Assembly: GCA_000697455.1 (NCBI GenBank)
Contig: JNET01029908.1
Coordinates: 1-20,539 of the forward strand
Length of the DNA: 20,539 bases
Reading direction: 5' to 3'
Source of the DNA: Basidiobolus heterosporus B8920
Taxonomy: Eukaryota; Basidiobolomycota; Basidiobolomycetes; Basidiobolales; Basidiobolaceae
The translations under genes and the position numbers were made by a program. Shown here in pieces: positions 8,239 through 18,906 of the stretch. The notes beneath the pieces are model-generated. The model saw only the letters and a list, made by a program, of their open reading frames with translations, made no database searches and was not told where the DNA came from. The stretch's first letter is position 1, and the number at the start of each line of letters is the position of its first letter.

Positions 8239-9128
8239 ATGCTAGTCAATTCAGCATCTGCTTGGCCTGGTCACAACCTTCACGAAAATAAATTCTTCTG
8301 TCAGAAACCTGGGAATATCTCAAGAGATGTGGGATTCGACCGCCTCCGTACTAATCAGCTCAGTAAATACCTCATCGGTACTTATTTTCTTATGCCCTGA
8401 AAAATACCCCATTTCGAGATGATACTAACAGCTCTTGAACAGAGGTAACTGCTGATATCCTCGGGACGCTTTATGAATGCGAAAAGGATACATCATACGA
8501 GGGAATTCCTTTACGTGAGTTCATCACGCGGATAGTCTTGAAATCCCAGATTCCCACCAACAATATTCTATGTGCATTGTTGTATCTGGTCCGCTTGAAG
8601 CAACGACATCCCTCATGCAAAGGGATTTCGGGCTCGGGAAATCGCTTATTTTTAGCTGCTCTGATAGTGGCTAACAAGTTTCTTTATGATAACGCATATC
8701 TCAATTGCAGCTGGGTCCCAATCGCCGATGGCTTGTTCACAGTGAAGGAGATCAATCTCATGGAATTTGAATTACTCTACTTTCTTAATTTTCGTCTTAA
8801 TGTGACCAAAGATCAGTGGATCAACTTCGTCCAGTTAATCGATAGACGCGTTACCGAGAGCTGGAGACAAAGCAGAGATGTTGTCCCAGATAAAATGCTA
8901 TATATTAAGGCAACTACTGGCATTGATGATCCTATTGGTGAAAGTAGTTGTTTGCCTTCATACATGAAAGCAGTGGCTGAACGTCGTCAACAACCCCAAC
9001 GTCACTACCAACATCCTAATTTGAGGTGTAGTGCCGTATCCCGAAGGAGCCTGCTATCCCAAGAATCAGCATCCCCTACCGGTAGTTTCTCCAGCTATGA
9101 TAGCAGTCCAAGAACGCCCTCTTTATAG
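8239..9128 (+). CDS. PCL/Pho80-type cyclin, copy 1
   Basis: A cyclin of the fungal PCL/Pho80 group, which partners Pho85-like CDKs in nutrient, morphology or cell-cycle control. Two exons, 8239-8377 and 8443-9128, give 274 residues. The intron has a GTACTT donor, a TACTAAC branch site and an ACAG acceptor. The cyclin box spans roughly residues 45-165: helix segments include PLREFITRIV, TNNILCALLYLVRLKQRHP, NRLFLAALIVANKFLYDN (the PCL-like LAALI...NK pattern) and the NLMEFELLYFL segment. The C-terminal tail is Ser/Arg/Gln-rich and ends in SSPRTPSL, with minimal CDK phosphorylation sites. Copy 2 next door shares the intron position and phase and has an exon 2 of exactly the same length (686 bases), so the two arose by tandem duplication. 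Which CDK it binds cannot be told. Confidence 0.88.
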
Positions 9129-9326
9129 AGTTCTTGACTTGTATATAATCCTATCCCTTGAATGTGTATATAACCCAACCCTAACTCTAATGATTACTAC
9201 TCGTGGATTAATTCTCACCCTATCCCTTGCTCCTCTATACTATTCCTATCACACATTCTTACTCTTATATCACTATTATTACTATCACTCCCTTAGTCAT
9301 ACTCAAACTAATATAATGCTAATTGG

Positions 9327-9332
9327 AATAAA
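9327..9332 (+). terminator. Poly(A) signal of the first cyclin gene
   Basis: AATAAA about 200 bases after the stop at 9128. Confidence 0.4.
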
Positions 9333-9602
9333 TAATCACATTACATCTCGTGTCATAAACAGCCCTGCCTCTCTAGATTGTTCGGGGAAATATTCGGATC
9401 TAGCAGAAGATCCGTAAAAAGATTAGCCAGTGAAATATCACGCTTAGTAAAACCATGAAGGAGCCTGATTGGATGATGTAGGCGAACCAAGCTACATCCA
9501 TACTAAACAGTCAATATAAGTCCGTGACAAACGCGTTACGAAAAAGGAAAGCATCAACAAATTGAGTTACCTAATACGGTCAAGGCATCAACAAGTCCCA
9601 GG

Positions 9603-9610
9603 TATAAATG
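9603..9610 (+). promoter_or_regulatory. TATA box of the second cyclin gene
   Basis: TATAAATG lies 66 bp before the ATG at 9669. Confidence 0.5.
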
Positions 9611-9668
9611 GTCGAGTATCGGCGTGTTAAATAAGGATTCTTCGTTGTTTACGGTAGTCGTCACTTTC

Positions 9669-10621
9669 ATGATAGCAGAGCCTTATATTTACCAGCCAGC
9701 GTTGGACCATTACCCGTTCCAGAATTCACATTTCCACGGGAAGTATCCTATACACTATCCCGCACCGTACCCAGCACCGCACCCAGTGCAACATCCTACT
9801 CACCCCTTTTCTTCCACTGGACTTTATTATGATTTATCCAACAAGCTGAGACAGTATCTTATAGGTAGAGTTCTTGAATGGGATTGTTCTTGGGATTGGC
9901 CGGATTTATCGAGACTAATTCGCCTTACGCTTTAGACATAGCGGCCACGATCGTAAATACTCTATACAAATGTGATGGTAGCTCGGTCGAATCCGGCTCG
10001 CCTCTTCGGGAGTTTATCTCTAGACTAATCCTTCAATCGAAAGTCCCAACCAACAATATTCTATGTGCACTATTGTACTTGGTTCGGCTAAAACGACGCC
10101 ATCCAGATTGTAAAGGGACAGATGGTGCAGGGTATCGACTCTTCTTGGCTGCTTTGATCGTTTCTAACAAGTATCTTTACGATAATCCATACCAGAATCA
10201 ATCCTGGGCGCAAATGAGTGATGGTCAATTCACGGTGGTCGATATTAACCTTATGGAGTATGAATTACTTTATTTCTTGAGCTTTCACCTGAACGTCACC
10301 AAAGAGCAATGGGTGAATTTCGTGGAATTGATCGATCATAAAGTAACGGAACATTGGAGAAAATACTGTAATTCCGTGCCTAAGAAATTCTTGTATTCTA
10401 AGGCTACTACGGGTATAGATGCTGCATTGGGAAAATCCAGTCGTTTACCTCATCTAATGAAGATGAGTCAGTTTCGGGAATATTCTTACCCTTTTGACCA
10501 ACCATGTTCGGCTCGCCTTTCTGAACCACCCGAGTTGCATACATCATTCAACCCTCGGTGTGGTACAGAAAGGTCCAGTATCTACAGCAATGATAGTGGG
10601 CCTAAAACCCCAGACCATTGA
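9669..10621 (+). CDS. PCL/Pho80-type cyclin, copy 2
   Basis: Paralogue of the cyclin at 8239-9128. Two exons, 9669-9864 and 9936-10621, give 293 residues. The intron has a GTAGAG donor, a GACTAAT branch site and a TTTAG acceptor, in the same place and phase as in copy 1. The N-terminus (about 65 residues) differs from copy 1 and holds a Tyr/Pro/His-rich stretch with repeated YPAP/HPAP-like units at about 28-45. The cyclin box follows from about 65 to 185, with PLREFISRLI, TNNILCALLYLVRLKRRHP, YRLFLAALIVSNKYLYDN and the NLMEYELLYFL segment, which align closely with copy 1. The tail ends in DSGPKTPDH, keeping the copy-1 pattern of Ser-rich region plus P-[RK]-TP. The ATG at 9669 is chosen because the frame upstream has no earlier ATG. 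Divergence is strongest in the two ends, so partner choice or regulation may differ. Confidence 0.87.
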
Positions 10622-10952
10622 GTTGTCATTCTTGTAATTTACACTGTCAAATAACTCACTGATTAGCATCGCCCTCACCATACTTCGCCCTCACCATATC
10701 GTGCCATTGAGTATTGAAATAGACCAAGTATCGACCAACCCTCAATACCCCAATCCCAACTCAACCAAGGATAGCCGCAACTCTGTAAATAGCCTCACAT
10801 TGTGTTATCCTACCTATTCAATGCATCGTAATCTCAATCCGAGTCGGGATTCAGACGCAAACAGCAAGGTAAGGTCGAAATTTCGTGTGGGCTTTGACCA
10901 ACTTACTACTAATATATTTTGAATCTTTCGGTGCCTCACGTCTATGAGGGAA

Positions 10953-10958
10953 AATAAA
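10953..10958 (+). terminator. Candidate poly(A) signal of the second cyclin gene
   Basis: AATAAA 332 bases past the stop at 10621. No closer exact hexamer is visible; an AAATAA variant sits near 10650. Confidence 0.3.
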
Positions 10959-11004
10959 GTAACATTCATCCAATTCATATATATCTTATAGATTTAAGAG
11001 TAAC

Positions 11005-11010
11005 TTTATT
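11005..11010 (-). terminator. Candidate poly(A) signal of DDB1
   Basis: TTTATT (AATAAA on the minus strand) begins only 5 bases past the DDB1 stop at 11015, so the 3' untranslated region may be very short. It faces the cyclin signal at 10953-10958 across about 46 bp. Confidence 0.3.
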
Positions 11011-11014
11011 GAAC

Positions 11015-14000
11015 TTAATGCAATCTTACCATTTCTTCGACTATTTTACTAAGTTCCTCCACTGTAACGTTCAATGGTGAACCACCCTTCTTTCCTGCTA
11101 CTACTTCCTGCATATGTTCTCGTTTCAAATCAAGATAGCTTTCGATCAGATCACCATCCAGGAAGCCAAATGGTTTTTGTGATTTGCCTTGTTTGTAATA
11201 CGAACGCCACCTTAAATTAAAAGATCTCTCAGTCATTGGAAATAGCGGATGAATGAGAAAGAATTGTGACTTACTCTACATAATCCAGACCTCCAATACC
11301 ACGGATAATATGGATCAGATTTTCTTGCACTTTCATCAGGAATTCGAACTGCTCCTCAGAGATGGTAAGTATGTACCCTATTGCGCCATCTACTGTGCAA
11401 TACATAAGAGATGGGACCTGCCCACCATTTTCTAAAGGATCCACGGCAAGTGAACCTAAATTCATCCATACAAATTGGTTACTGTGACTTGAGATGGTGA
11501 TAGGAACACTAGTTACCATGTCTAAAGCAATTCACTACATCTCCCAAGTGAAATCTTCCAACGGTGTGTAGTATCGCGTTTTGGTCCTCAGCCAAATCAT
11601 AATGCCGTTTAACGATGAAAAGGTTGCCCGCGGTTTCGGCTCCAATAAAGGTATCACCATCCAAGATTTCTGTGCTTGACATCCAATTGGTGCTATAATC
11701 GTTGGCTGCCACCTCAAACAGCCCATCCATAGCATTGTAGGTGAGTAGCGTTATTGATCGTAAAACATCGCCGACGATCACAAAATCTCCTCGAGTGGCT
11801 ACGTGCAATGCTAGAATATGTACACGGTGACTGCAAATTTGAATAAGCTCAGGACTTGTTGGATCATTACTCCAATGGTAGAGATTCACCTAGATACATC
11901 GTTAGTGTACGTGGTTGGGTTTGGCTTTTGTTCAAGTAACTTACTTGATTGTTGATCCCGGTGAGGAGTCTTCCATTGAACTGGTTGATGTTGTATACTG
12001 CTCCATTGACATTATGTGATAGCACAAGCAATAGCTGTCGGGTATCAGTGTCCAGCTTGAAGATCAGAATTCGTCCGTTTTGTGGCTCATTTTCTTTCTC
12101 TACCATATATGCTGTCCCAGCAACATAGTACATACATGGGTCATTCTCGAATGTTAGATTGCCAATGCTCAAAGCCTTTTCGCCTTTATCCATCTGGAAG
12201 CTGGCTATACCTATTGACAGAGTATGATCAGCAATTTAGAAATTGCGTTAGCCAAGGCTAGGGTTAGGGTTAGGGTTGAGGTCTGGCTACAAATAAACTC
12301 CAACTGACCCTCGAAGGTTTGATCATTGAAAATCCTTAGAAAAGATATTTCCTCTTGCTCGCCACTGTTGGGGTCCACAAGAAGCTTAACGGTGAGAACT
12401 CCGAAACTTTGTGTATTGGCTTGGTGGATGATCCGTCGAGGCATTTCCTTCAAAGGTATGGTGCGAATATGAAGCTTTTGAATTTCATCAATTGTGCCAA
12501 TAGTCAATCCATCGTCTGTAGCTAAAACCAGGGAGTTGGGGAGGGATGAAGAGTTAAACGGACACATGTACGAGATTTCCTATGAAATATTTCGATTAGA
12601 ATCAGAAGTCCATGCAATGGACGAGCATAAACAAACCTTTAAATTGACGTTGGAGAAGGCGAACTTTTGGTTACGGCTGTAGATGACTATTGGACGATCG
12701 GATGAACAGAAAATGTGTGAAGCTCCGTTAGATTTGAAGGGAGTCAGTATGATTGGCTGAGTGCCTAAGGTAAGCTTCTTTCTGTTCGTTATCTCGCCGG
12801 TGAAAGTGTCCAACAAGAAGCTAAACATATGGCCATCACCTAGGAAAAATTTAGACCGCTTTCTCGAAACTTAATAATTCATCAAACTCACCTAGGGCGA
12901 TGAATAAGTAATTGATGCCTTCGAACTCTGCCATCAACACAGACCGCGGGATAATCTCTGGGAACGACAATGAATATCCGTGTGTTGTGCTTACGTACTA
13001 AAAGAGCAACAATACCTCCACCCAGGTCTTGTTTAGAGACGATTTGAAGATCAGGTAGGCGTAACACATTTACGCTGATCTCTGTCCACAATCCTACTGC
13101 GCAGATATTGGATGAATGCGGAGTTGCTGGGTTGATGGGATTGATATCTAAGCAAGCGATCTCGTATTCTAGTTGGTTTCGACTATTCGAAATAGTAACA
13201 ACAGAGCCTTTAGAATACTCGCAATCCAAATGGTGTTAGAAAGAATCTACTGACTTGATCTCTTGGATCTCTTCATTGATAACCTCGAAATACACCAAGA
13301 TCCCACCGCCAAGGGCCGCGACTATCTGGGTGGGGTTGATAGAGGCCACATTGATTTTGCTTTCTGTCGGTGGTATCCACTCTGACACCAATTTTTTAGT
13401 AGAGAAATTAATAAGCCGAATTGAGGACACGGTGACCTTGAAGGAGAAGTTCAATGGGACGGGTCTCTTCACAATCATCATGAGCTGAGGCTTACTTGCG
13501 CTATAATATTTCCCAACATATTTGCTGTACATATAGTCATCTCCTCTAACTGAAATCCGCCGTAATCTTCTAACTCTTGCATCTCTTCACCCTCAAGAAC
13601 CAGAATCCGAGTTTCGCCGATAAATGAAATTACGAGGGTATCTTCAAATCTAAGATTGTACAATCAATGCATTGAACGTTGTATGCCTTATGGAGTTCAC
13701 GATGTCAAATACTTACTCAATGTCGTATGAGTTTCTCAATGACCAGATGCCCTTGATACCACTCATCTCCAGTTTTGCTTGTTCTTTGACACCAACACCG
13801 TTCCGGATAACCCGCAGTGATCCATCCTTAAAGGCACCCGAGCAGGATATCATGTTGTTCTGCATTAGAAATCAATATAATGTTCAACAGACCTGGGAAT
13901 CGACAAACGATAAGGAGCTCTTACTCTTTCTCGACTATCTACGTCGACTATGCAAAAATCAGTGATAGGCGCTAGATTGGCGAAGTTTTGGATCACTTCA

Positions 14001-15500
14001 ATGAAATCCCCATTTTCATTCGGTACACTATTTAGCTTTATCAACTGAGAATCGCCAAAATGTGAGCCTATGTATGCATAACTATTGTCTAGATATACAA
14101 TACAGGTCCCGACTGATGTCTAGAACGCCAATAAAAGTATGATCAGGTCATTGTAAACACATAGATCTGGCCAAATATCCAAACCTCGCCCAATTTTTCG
14201 AGTTTCAATCCCGATACAGCGCCGGCATTGTGCAAAATGACTAATATATACAAACTCCCTAGATAATCTCCAAGCAGAAAGCGTGAACCATCGGCGTCGA
14301 TTTGGCCATATCTACATGTAAAAAGTCAAGGATAGTACTATGTGCATGAGGGGCGAGCTTTTTCGCGTTTCAAGAGCAGGATACGTGTTCATAACGGTTT
14401 GGTTGATTGACAATGAGACCGTTCGCTCGCCATTCATGTAGAGGATGCTTTCCTCTCCGATAACAATCACACCACCTAATAACTAGGTAAATACACAGCC
14501 GCATTTCCCATTCAAACAGTTTACTGTACCGCATGGCCGTGGAATAGCGAACATCAGATTGGCACCGGCGGGGACGTTGATCTGGCACCATGGCCCCTCT
14601 GCAATCTCTTTTTCATTCATAAGAATTTCGTAGGTCCGGACATGACGCCTCTCCTTCGTATCTTGATGTAAAATGGCAATTGTCGGATGGGGCGTGTCGT
14701 ACAAGAATGCCATCGAGATTATCTGCAACTCTTCCAACCTAAACGAACGAGTGATCAGCTACTTGAAGCTAGGATATATGCTGAACAGCACCCTAGATGT
14801 ATGCTCAATACTCACGCAACATTGAATGGTTCCCTTAAATCACCTATCCGTGGACGCTCACTATTGCTCAAATCAGAGTTGGGGAAGGTTAAGCTGTGTG
14901 TTTTGAGGGTTTCCTCATTTTCGATTGCTATGATCTTAATCGCCCCCTCGTACAAGTGTAGCCCGATTAACTGGCAATCATGATCTACCAATCCTATCTG
15001 ACCACATTCACAAGGTATGCCTCGAAAGTCTTCCAAGTCTCCGTTGGCCTCAGTTTTGACCGTAGTTTTTGTTTGGTCAAAAGAGAGCACCGAGAATTTG
15101 TAGCGTTCGGTAGAGATGAAGAGAAAATCTGTCGTTCGGTTCTGTCAATTGAAAGACTATCAGTGATGGCTCTCCTTGAGAAAAATGCTCTGATTTACGT
15201 ACTGGTGGTCTGTACAATCCCATGGACGCTATTCTACCAAGGATACTAAATTCTAGATAGGGTCTCAATCCCTCGGGTGCCAATAGATAGATCTCTATCC
15301 TGGTGCCCTTGCTACGAAATTAGGGCTTTCGTCAATGGCTTTCGATGTGGGACGATGTGTTGAGTGGAACAATGTGTGGACTTTTCACAAAAGGCTTACC
15401 TGACTATTAGATTGATGTCGGTTGGACTGGTGAAGTTTCCTTTAACAGCGGCTTGTACCGAAGTTGGCTTATGTGCGGTTACCACATAGTTGTGGGACAT
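11015..15500 (-). CDS. DDB1: DNA damage-binding protein 1 (CRL4 adaptor)
   Basis: DDB1 links substrate receptors to Cullin-4 ubiquitin ligases and acts in nucleotide-excision repair, replication licensing and chromatin turnover. I read 18 exons: 15500-15400, 15311-15203, 15141-14816, 14738-14530, 14475-14385, 14311-14185, 14119-13925, 13859-13717, 13649-13496, 13436-13255, 13182-13016, 12957-12892, 12839-12637, 12579-12309, 12204-11945, 11889-11517, 11455-11275 and 11210-11015. Every junction keeps frame and the total is 1117 residues (human 1140). Matches to human DDB1 run end to end: MS-x-NYVVTA at the start, GLRPYLEF, the [11 protein letters not shown] segment, [33 protein letters not shown], and the C-terminal [10 protein letters not shown] with MQEVVA. 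Together these cover the three beta-propellers and the C-terminal helical domain. It starts head to head with the gene at 16105 and converges on the second cyclin. The donor choices of introns 5 and 11 rest partly on alignment to the family. Confidence 0.95.
12259..12277 (+). repeat. Interstitial telomere-like (TTAGGG)n tract in a DDB1 intron
   Basis: About three uninterrupted TTAGGG units read on the plus strand, with degenerate edges. They fall in DDB1 intron 14 (12205-12308), which at 104 bases is the longest intron of the gene; the others are about 43-86. Read on the DDB1 strand the tract is CCCTAA-type. Confidence 0.8.
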
Positions 15501-16104
15501 GGTATAGTTTTATCGGTTTAAGATAAGAAAAGTGCAGACAAAGAACGAAGGGGCAAAAAGCCGACTAAAAAGAGGAATAAAGAAAATTCGGTTTTTATGC
15601 AAGGGAGACGTTGACTATGTGCTATCTATTTTACCCAATTTAAAGTTGTGGCTTTTGTCAAGTGTTGATGCACTTGGGTAATCATCTGGTCCATCATATC
15701 GAAAATGCCTCAATTATTCTGCCTGATAGCTGCCCATATTTGAGGAAATCTGGCGTCGATGAATTCGGATAAGAAACATGTGTAATGTGCGTGTTGCTGT
15801 AGTGCTAAGTGTATAATGGTTGTAAGCTGTGTTTTGATCTCAATTCACTACCAATATCATTTAGGCCCCATTTTATTGGCTTGTTAAGGTTGATTCTATC
15901 CGAGTCTCTTGAATATCGATCAATTTTCGAGAAATTCACATTCTGTTGGGAATTCGAGATCTCCCCAGATCCCCCGCTTTCATTGAAAATTCCATTTGTC
16001 GGGGTGAAAGGAAAGGGGAAGGGTAAGGTTTTCAAGGCAACTTAAAGGTTAAGTAAAGCCATCGATTTGTGGAGATTGTTTTGCTACATTCGTGATTAAT
16101 AAAC
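15501..16104. promoter_or_regulatory. Shared divergent promoter region of DDB1 and the 78-residue gene
   Basis: The 604-bp gap lies between two head-to-head housekeeping-type genes and holds no supported gene. Overlapping frames at 15805-16045 on both strands are mutual shadows. I see no strong TATA box at the distance found for the CNT and cyclin genes. A GGAAAGGGGAAGGGTAAGG purine run at 16007-16028 lies about 80 bp before the ATG at 16105. Confidence 0.5.
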
Positions 16105-16603
16105 ATGGTACGCACTAGTTCTAGGAAGACTATGTGTTTTGTAGGAGCTTTCAATTGAATTTATATTCCTTTTATTTATTAGGGTGCTGCTCCTCGTTAT
16201 CCTTATCCAAAGCAAGTTTGGTAAGTCCAACATTCCTGTAAAGCACTCAAACGCCCAGTTGCTTATTTTCCTACCACAGGTCCCCAGCTGGTGGTTGGTG
16301 GTCTCGTCCTGCCAATTGGAAGTCTAATACTGTCATTGCTGGACTTGGTTGTACTGCTTTCATCGCCTATGTTTGGAAATGCTCCGCCGACCGCGAGGTG
16401 AGTTACTCCTCTAAATAAGAATAATGCAGTGTTGCTGACTAACCACTCGTTACATAATGAAGGTACGTCACCAACACCCATCTAGATGGATCCCCTCTAT
16501 GATGTGGGCTAAGCAATACAGGGTTAGTATAGCTAATTTACTCCCAGAACTGCTCGTTCGTTTACGCTAACAACCCCATTTTCAGGACCTCCGTGAAAAC
16601 TAA
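16105..16603 (+). CDS. Conserved 78-residue single-span membrane protein
   Basis: Five coding exons, 16105-16107, 16183-16220, 16280-16397, 16463-16522 and 16586-16603, join to 78 codons. The first coding exon is only the ATG, followed by a GTACGC donor; reading on without splicing meets a stop within four codons. The product has an aromatic, Trp-rich N-terminus (PYPKQVWSPAGGWW, then RPANW), one hydrophobic span at about 30-47, and a basic tail with PSRWIPSMMWAKQY. I recall similar short proteins annotated as hypothetical across fungi. The size, single span and basic tail are like supernumerary subunits of mitochondrial respiratory complexes, but that is inference and I give no name. It diverges from DDB1 and converges on TAF11. 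The many splice sites and clean frame across all of them make a real gene very likely. Confidence 0.83.
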
Positions 16604-16659
16604 AACCCCTCACCATACTTCATTTACTCGCCTTTTCTATGAAATAACTAGGCTATCAC

Positions 16660-16665
16660 AATAAA
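16660..16665 (+). terminator. Poly(A) signal of the 78-residue gene
   Basis: AATAAA 56 bases past the stop at 16603, facing a reverse AATAAA 26 bases further on. Confidence 0.5.
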
Positions 16666-16691
16666 TCATGTACTTCAATTCAACACCATCT

Positions 16692-16697
16692 TTTATT
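16692..16697 (-). terminator. Poly(A) signal of TAF11
   Basis: TTTATT on the plus strand, 123 bases past the TAF11 stop at 16821. Confidence 0.4.
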
Positions 16698-16820
16698 CAT
16701 GTGGAATATCATTTGTAACGATGTATTCTATTCTAGTCGTTTCAAGAAGTACTGCAGAAAATGTAGGGAAATGTGGAAATTAGAACAAAGTTAACTGTAC
16801 AAAGGGCCCATACGGATAGT

Positions 16821-17715
16821 TCATCGTCTGAATAATCTTTTTTGATAATTCACTGAAGGGATAAGTCCAGTTTCTTTATCATACTGTCGATAGGCCTCGC
16901 GGAGATGATGTGGTCTAATGGGTCCTTTGTCACCCCAAGCCTCCATTACTTCTTTGGCTACGACAAAGCAATAACCTACGTGTAAGTTTCGATAGATTGA
17001 TGATATTTTTGAAACGTTTACGGACCTTTCTCTACCATCTCACCAACGAATACCTTGGCGAACCCGGCGACTACAAATGCCATGGTTGGTGATACCTGTT
17101 GGTTGATGATATTACCAACAAGCTAGAAACTATGTTTCAATCAAATTGTTCATCAAAAGAAAGCAATCCAAGATAGATTTACCTTTTTAACCACTGATTT
17201 GTTCAAAGCTGAGCGTCGATATACTTCGTACCGTTGTAATTGCTCCTCCGAAAAGTTATCCAACAAAGCTCTTTGTAAAAAAAAGAAAAAGAGTTAAAAT
17301 GCGGAAGCGGTTCACTCACAAGGAAGGGTAAGTTGAACATATTGGCTCTCTGTACGTGTCCTGGAAGAAAGAACTGGCGTAAGATTGATATTTAAAGTAC
17401 ATACTTCAATTCCTCTTTGCTTCTTCCGTGAATTTGCATCAACTCTTTGAAATCATCGTCTGCAATGATCCCATCTTCCTCTTCTTCCTCCTCCTCCTCT
17501 TCAGCCTGCTTTGGTTCTTTTGAAGTCTCCTCTTCCTTGTTTTTTTCCTCTGGCGTTTCTATACTAGGAGTTGGTGGTAATGAAGAGGCTTCAGATTTCT
17601 TGCGGGGTTTTTGTAAAGGAGTATTGGTAGCAACCGGGTTTTGTTTCTTAACCGCCTTCCCGCTTAGGGTTGAACTGATCGATTTGCGCTTCTGCGGTGT
17701 GATGGATGAAGACAT
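16821..17715 (-). CDS. TAF11: TFIID subunit TAF11 (histone-fold protein)
   Basis: TAF11 pairs with TAF13 through a histone fold inside TFIID and helps RNA polymerase II promoter recognition in the nucleus. Four exons, 17715-17405, 17270-17183, 17122-17026 and 16975-16821, give 216 residues. The first ~100 residues are disordered: basic and Ser/Pro-rich, then a Glu run near residues 73-80 before a DDDF segment. The histone-fold part follows from about 100 to 190, with FSEEQLQRYEVYRRSA, a helix over LVGNIINQQV, FAKVFVGEMVEKG and a C-terminal RPHHLREAYRQY. These match the human protein block by block (FSEEQLNRYEMYRRSAF, KVFVGEVVEEA, PKHMREAVRR). The donor of the third exon, GTCCGT, is not consensus, but the frame and family alignment require it. 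The Glu tract is encoded by repeated CTC/CTT on the plus strand and may vary in length between isolates. Confidence 0.93.
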
Positions 17716-17917
17716 TGTTTTGGAAGAAAGTGGTTTTGATGAAGGAAATATTCACAGTAAAATATCAACATAGACCCCATGAAATCAATCTAGTTGATGC
17801 AGATTTTATCGAGTTAATTAAGGGAGAACTATTGCTCAGTATCAATTCACAGAAATATATTTATATCACATTCTATACATTAAATAATTAAACATGCTTC
17901 GGTTCACAACATAGCTA

Positions 17918-18906
17918 TTATAGCAATTCTTCGTCTATCCAGTCTGGCACTCGGAGAGATTGACGATATGTGTCCGCAATCAAGTGAGCTTCATTTTCGG
18001 TAAGCGGAGAAAGCTGTGTACTACTGGCATTTTCAGTATTGACCAAGCCTTCTGATGATATCATACCAGTATCAGTACCGCTATCCTTCGCTAGAGCTCT
18101 ACGAGACCTCTCTCTATCGCGACATAAGGCAAACATAATCACCCCGCACAGCAAGAGCGCGCCCAATACACTTCCAATGATAATTCCTGCGGCTTTGCCG
18201 GACGAGTAGGATCTATTGGTAGTGTTTACTCCGGTATTGGCGTATGGCCTCATGGAACTTATTACTGTGGTCATAGCTGTTGCTGTTGATGTAGCGGTAG
18301 TTGTAATCGTAATGGCGGGGGTTGCTATACTACTTGTAGTAGAAAGAGAGGGTGGGATCTCTGAATAAGATGATAAGGTCGTTTAGTATACGATGAAGGC
18401 TACGGTTAGCTAAGGGAGGACGGGTGGCTTTACCTTCGATGCTAAACATAGGGCCTTGATGAACAACTCCAGCCTTGGTAATTGTAAAGAAGTACCAGCG
18501 AATACCAATTGTATTAGGCGACAGATTAAGAAGTGGGGGAAAATATTCTGAAGTTAGAGTTATCGGCAGGAAGCCTTGATTTTTGAAATTCAACCATTCT
18601 TTTAGGGGGTGTCTTGTGTCGGAATATTCAAAAAGTTTTATATCGACTCTGTCTGTGGGAGGGGAGTATTGACTATTCCATCGTAAATATTCTACTGTCC
18701 CAATTACCCAGGTTGTGTTTAGCTCCGGATAACAGAATAAATTTGGGGCGCATGGAATGTCTTGCTCTAAGAAACAGTTGAGTGAAAAGTATCAAGTTAA
18801 TGGAGCCGGTATTGAAGCACAAACCCAAACGCAGTGAATTGCCAAACGATAACTTGGTAGAAGATAGGAGTATTCCTAAAGTAATAAAAAACCTCTGGAG
18901 CAACAT
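17918..18906 (-). CDS. Secretory-pathway single-span surface protein
   Basis: I do not recognise a named family. Three exons, 18906-18825, 18766-18434 and 18360-17918, join in frame to 285 residues. Exon 1 encodes a signal peptide (MLLQRFF then a hydrophobic core to about residue 22). An extracellular beta-rich domain follows at 28-139, with a TWVIGTVEYLRWN segment and four or so Cys/aromatic landmarks, resembling the Ig-like N-terminal domains of Kre9/Knh1-like or DUF7137 fungal surface proteins. Next comes a short Ser/Thr-rich stalk (about 144-190), one membrane helix at 195-217 (GIIIGSVLGALLLCG type) and a basic stop-transfer RDRERSRR. The cytosolic tail of about 65 residues is acidic and ends in DWIDEELL. 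This layout is like fungal wall-stress sensors or Skg6-type proteins. The exon 1 donor (GTTTGT) is chosen because it alone keeps frame and leaves an intact signal peptide. Confidence 0.7.

Larger units (their letters stand above)
9129..9668. other. Intergenic region between the two cyclins
   Basis: Contains the 3' end of copy 1 and the promoter of copy 2. The plus-strand frame at 9031-9417 overlaps the end of copy 1 in another frame and is a shadow. AATAAA at 9327-9332 and TATA at 9603-9610 are the only signals I can support. Confidence 0.6.

Noticed and set aside
9031-9417. 128-codon plus-strand frame after the first cyclin
   Set aside because: It overlaps the cyclin tail in another frame and continues into low-complexity Leu/Tyr/Thr sequence.
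14341-14385. Reading DDB1 exon 5 on through the Leu-Glu-Thr-Arg-Lys segment to a later GTACTA donor
   Set aside because: That donor puts the next exon out of frame. The earlier GTATCC donor keeps frame and matches the family's loop length.
17447-17773. Ser-rich plus-strand frame opposite TAF11
   Set aside because: It is the reverse of the TAF11 Glu/Lys-rich N-terminus; TAF11 is well supported on the minus strand.
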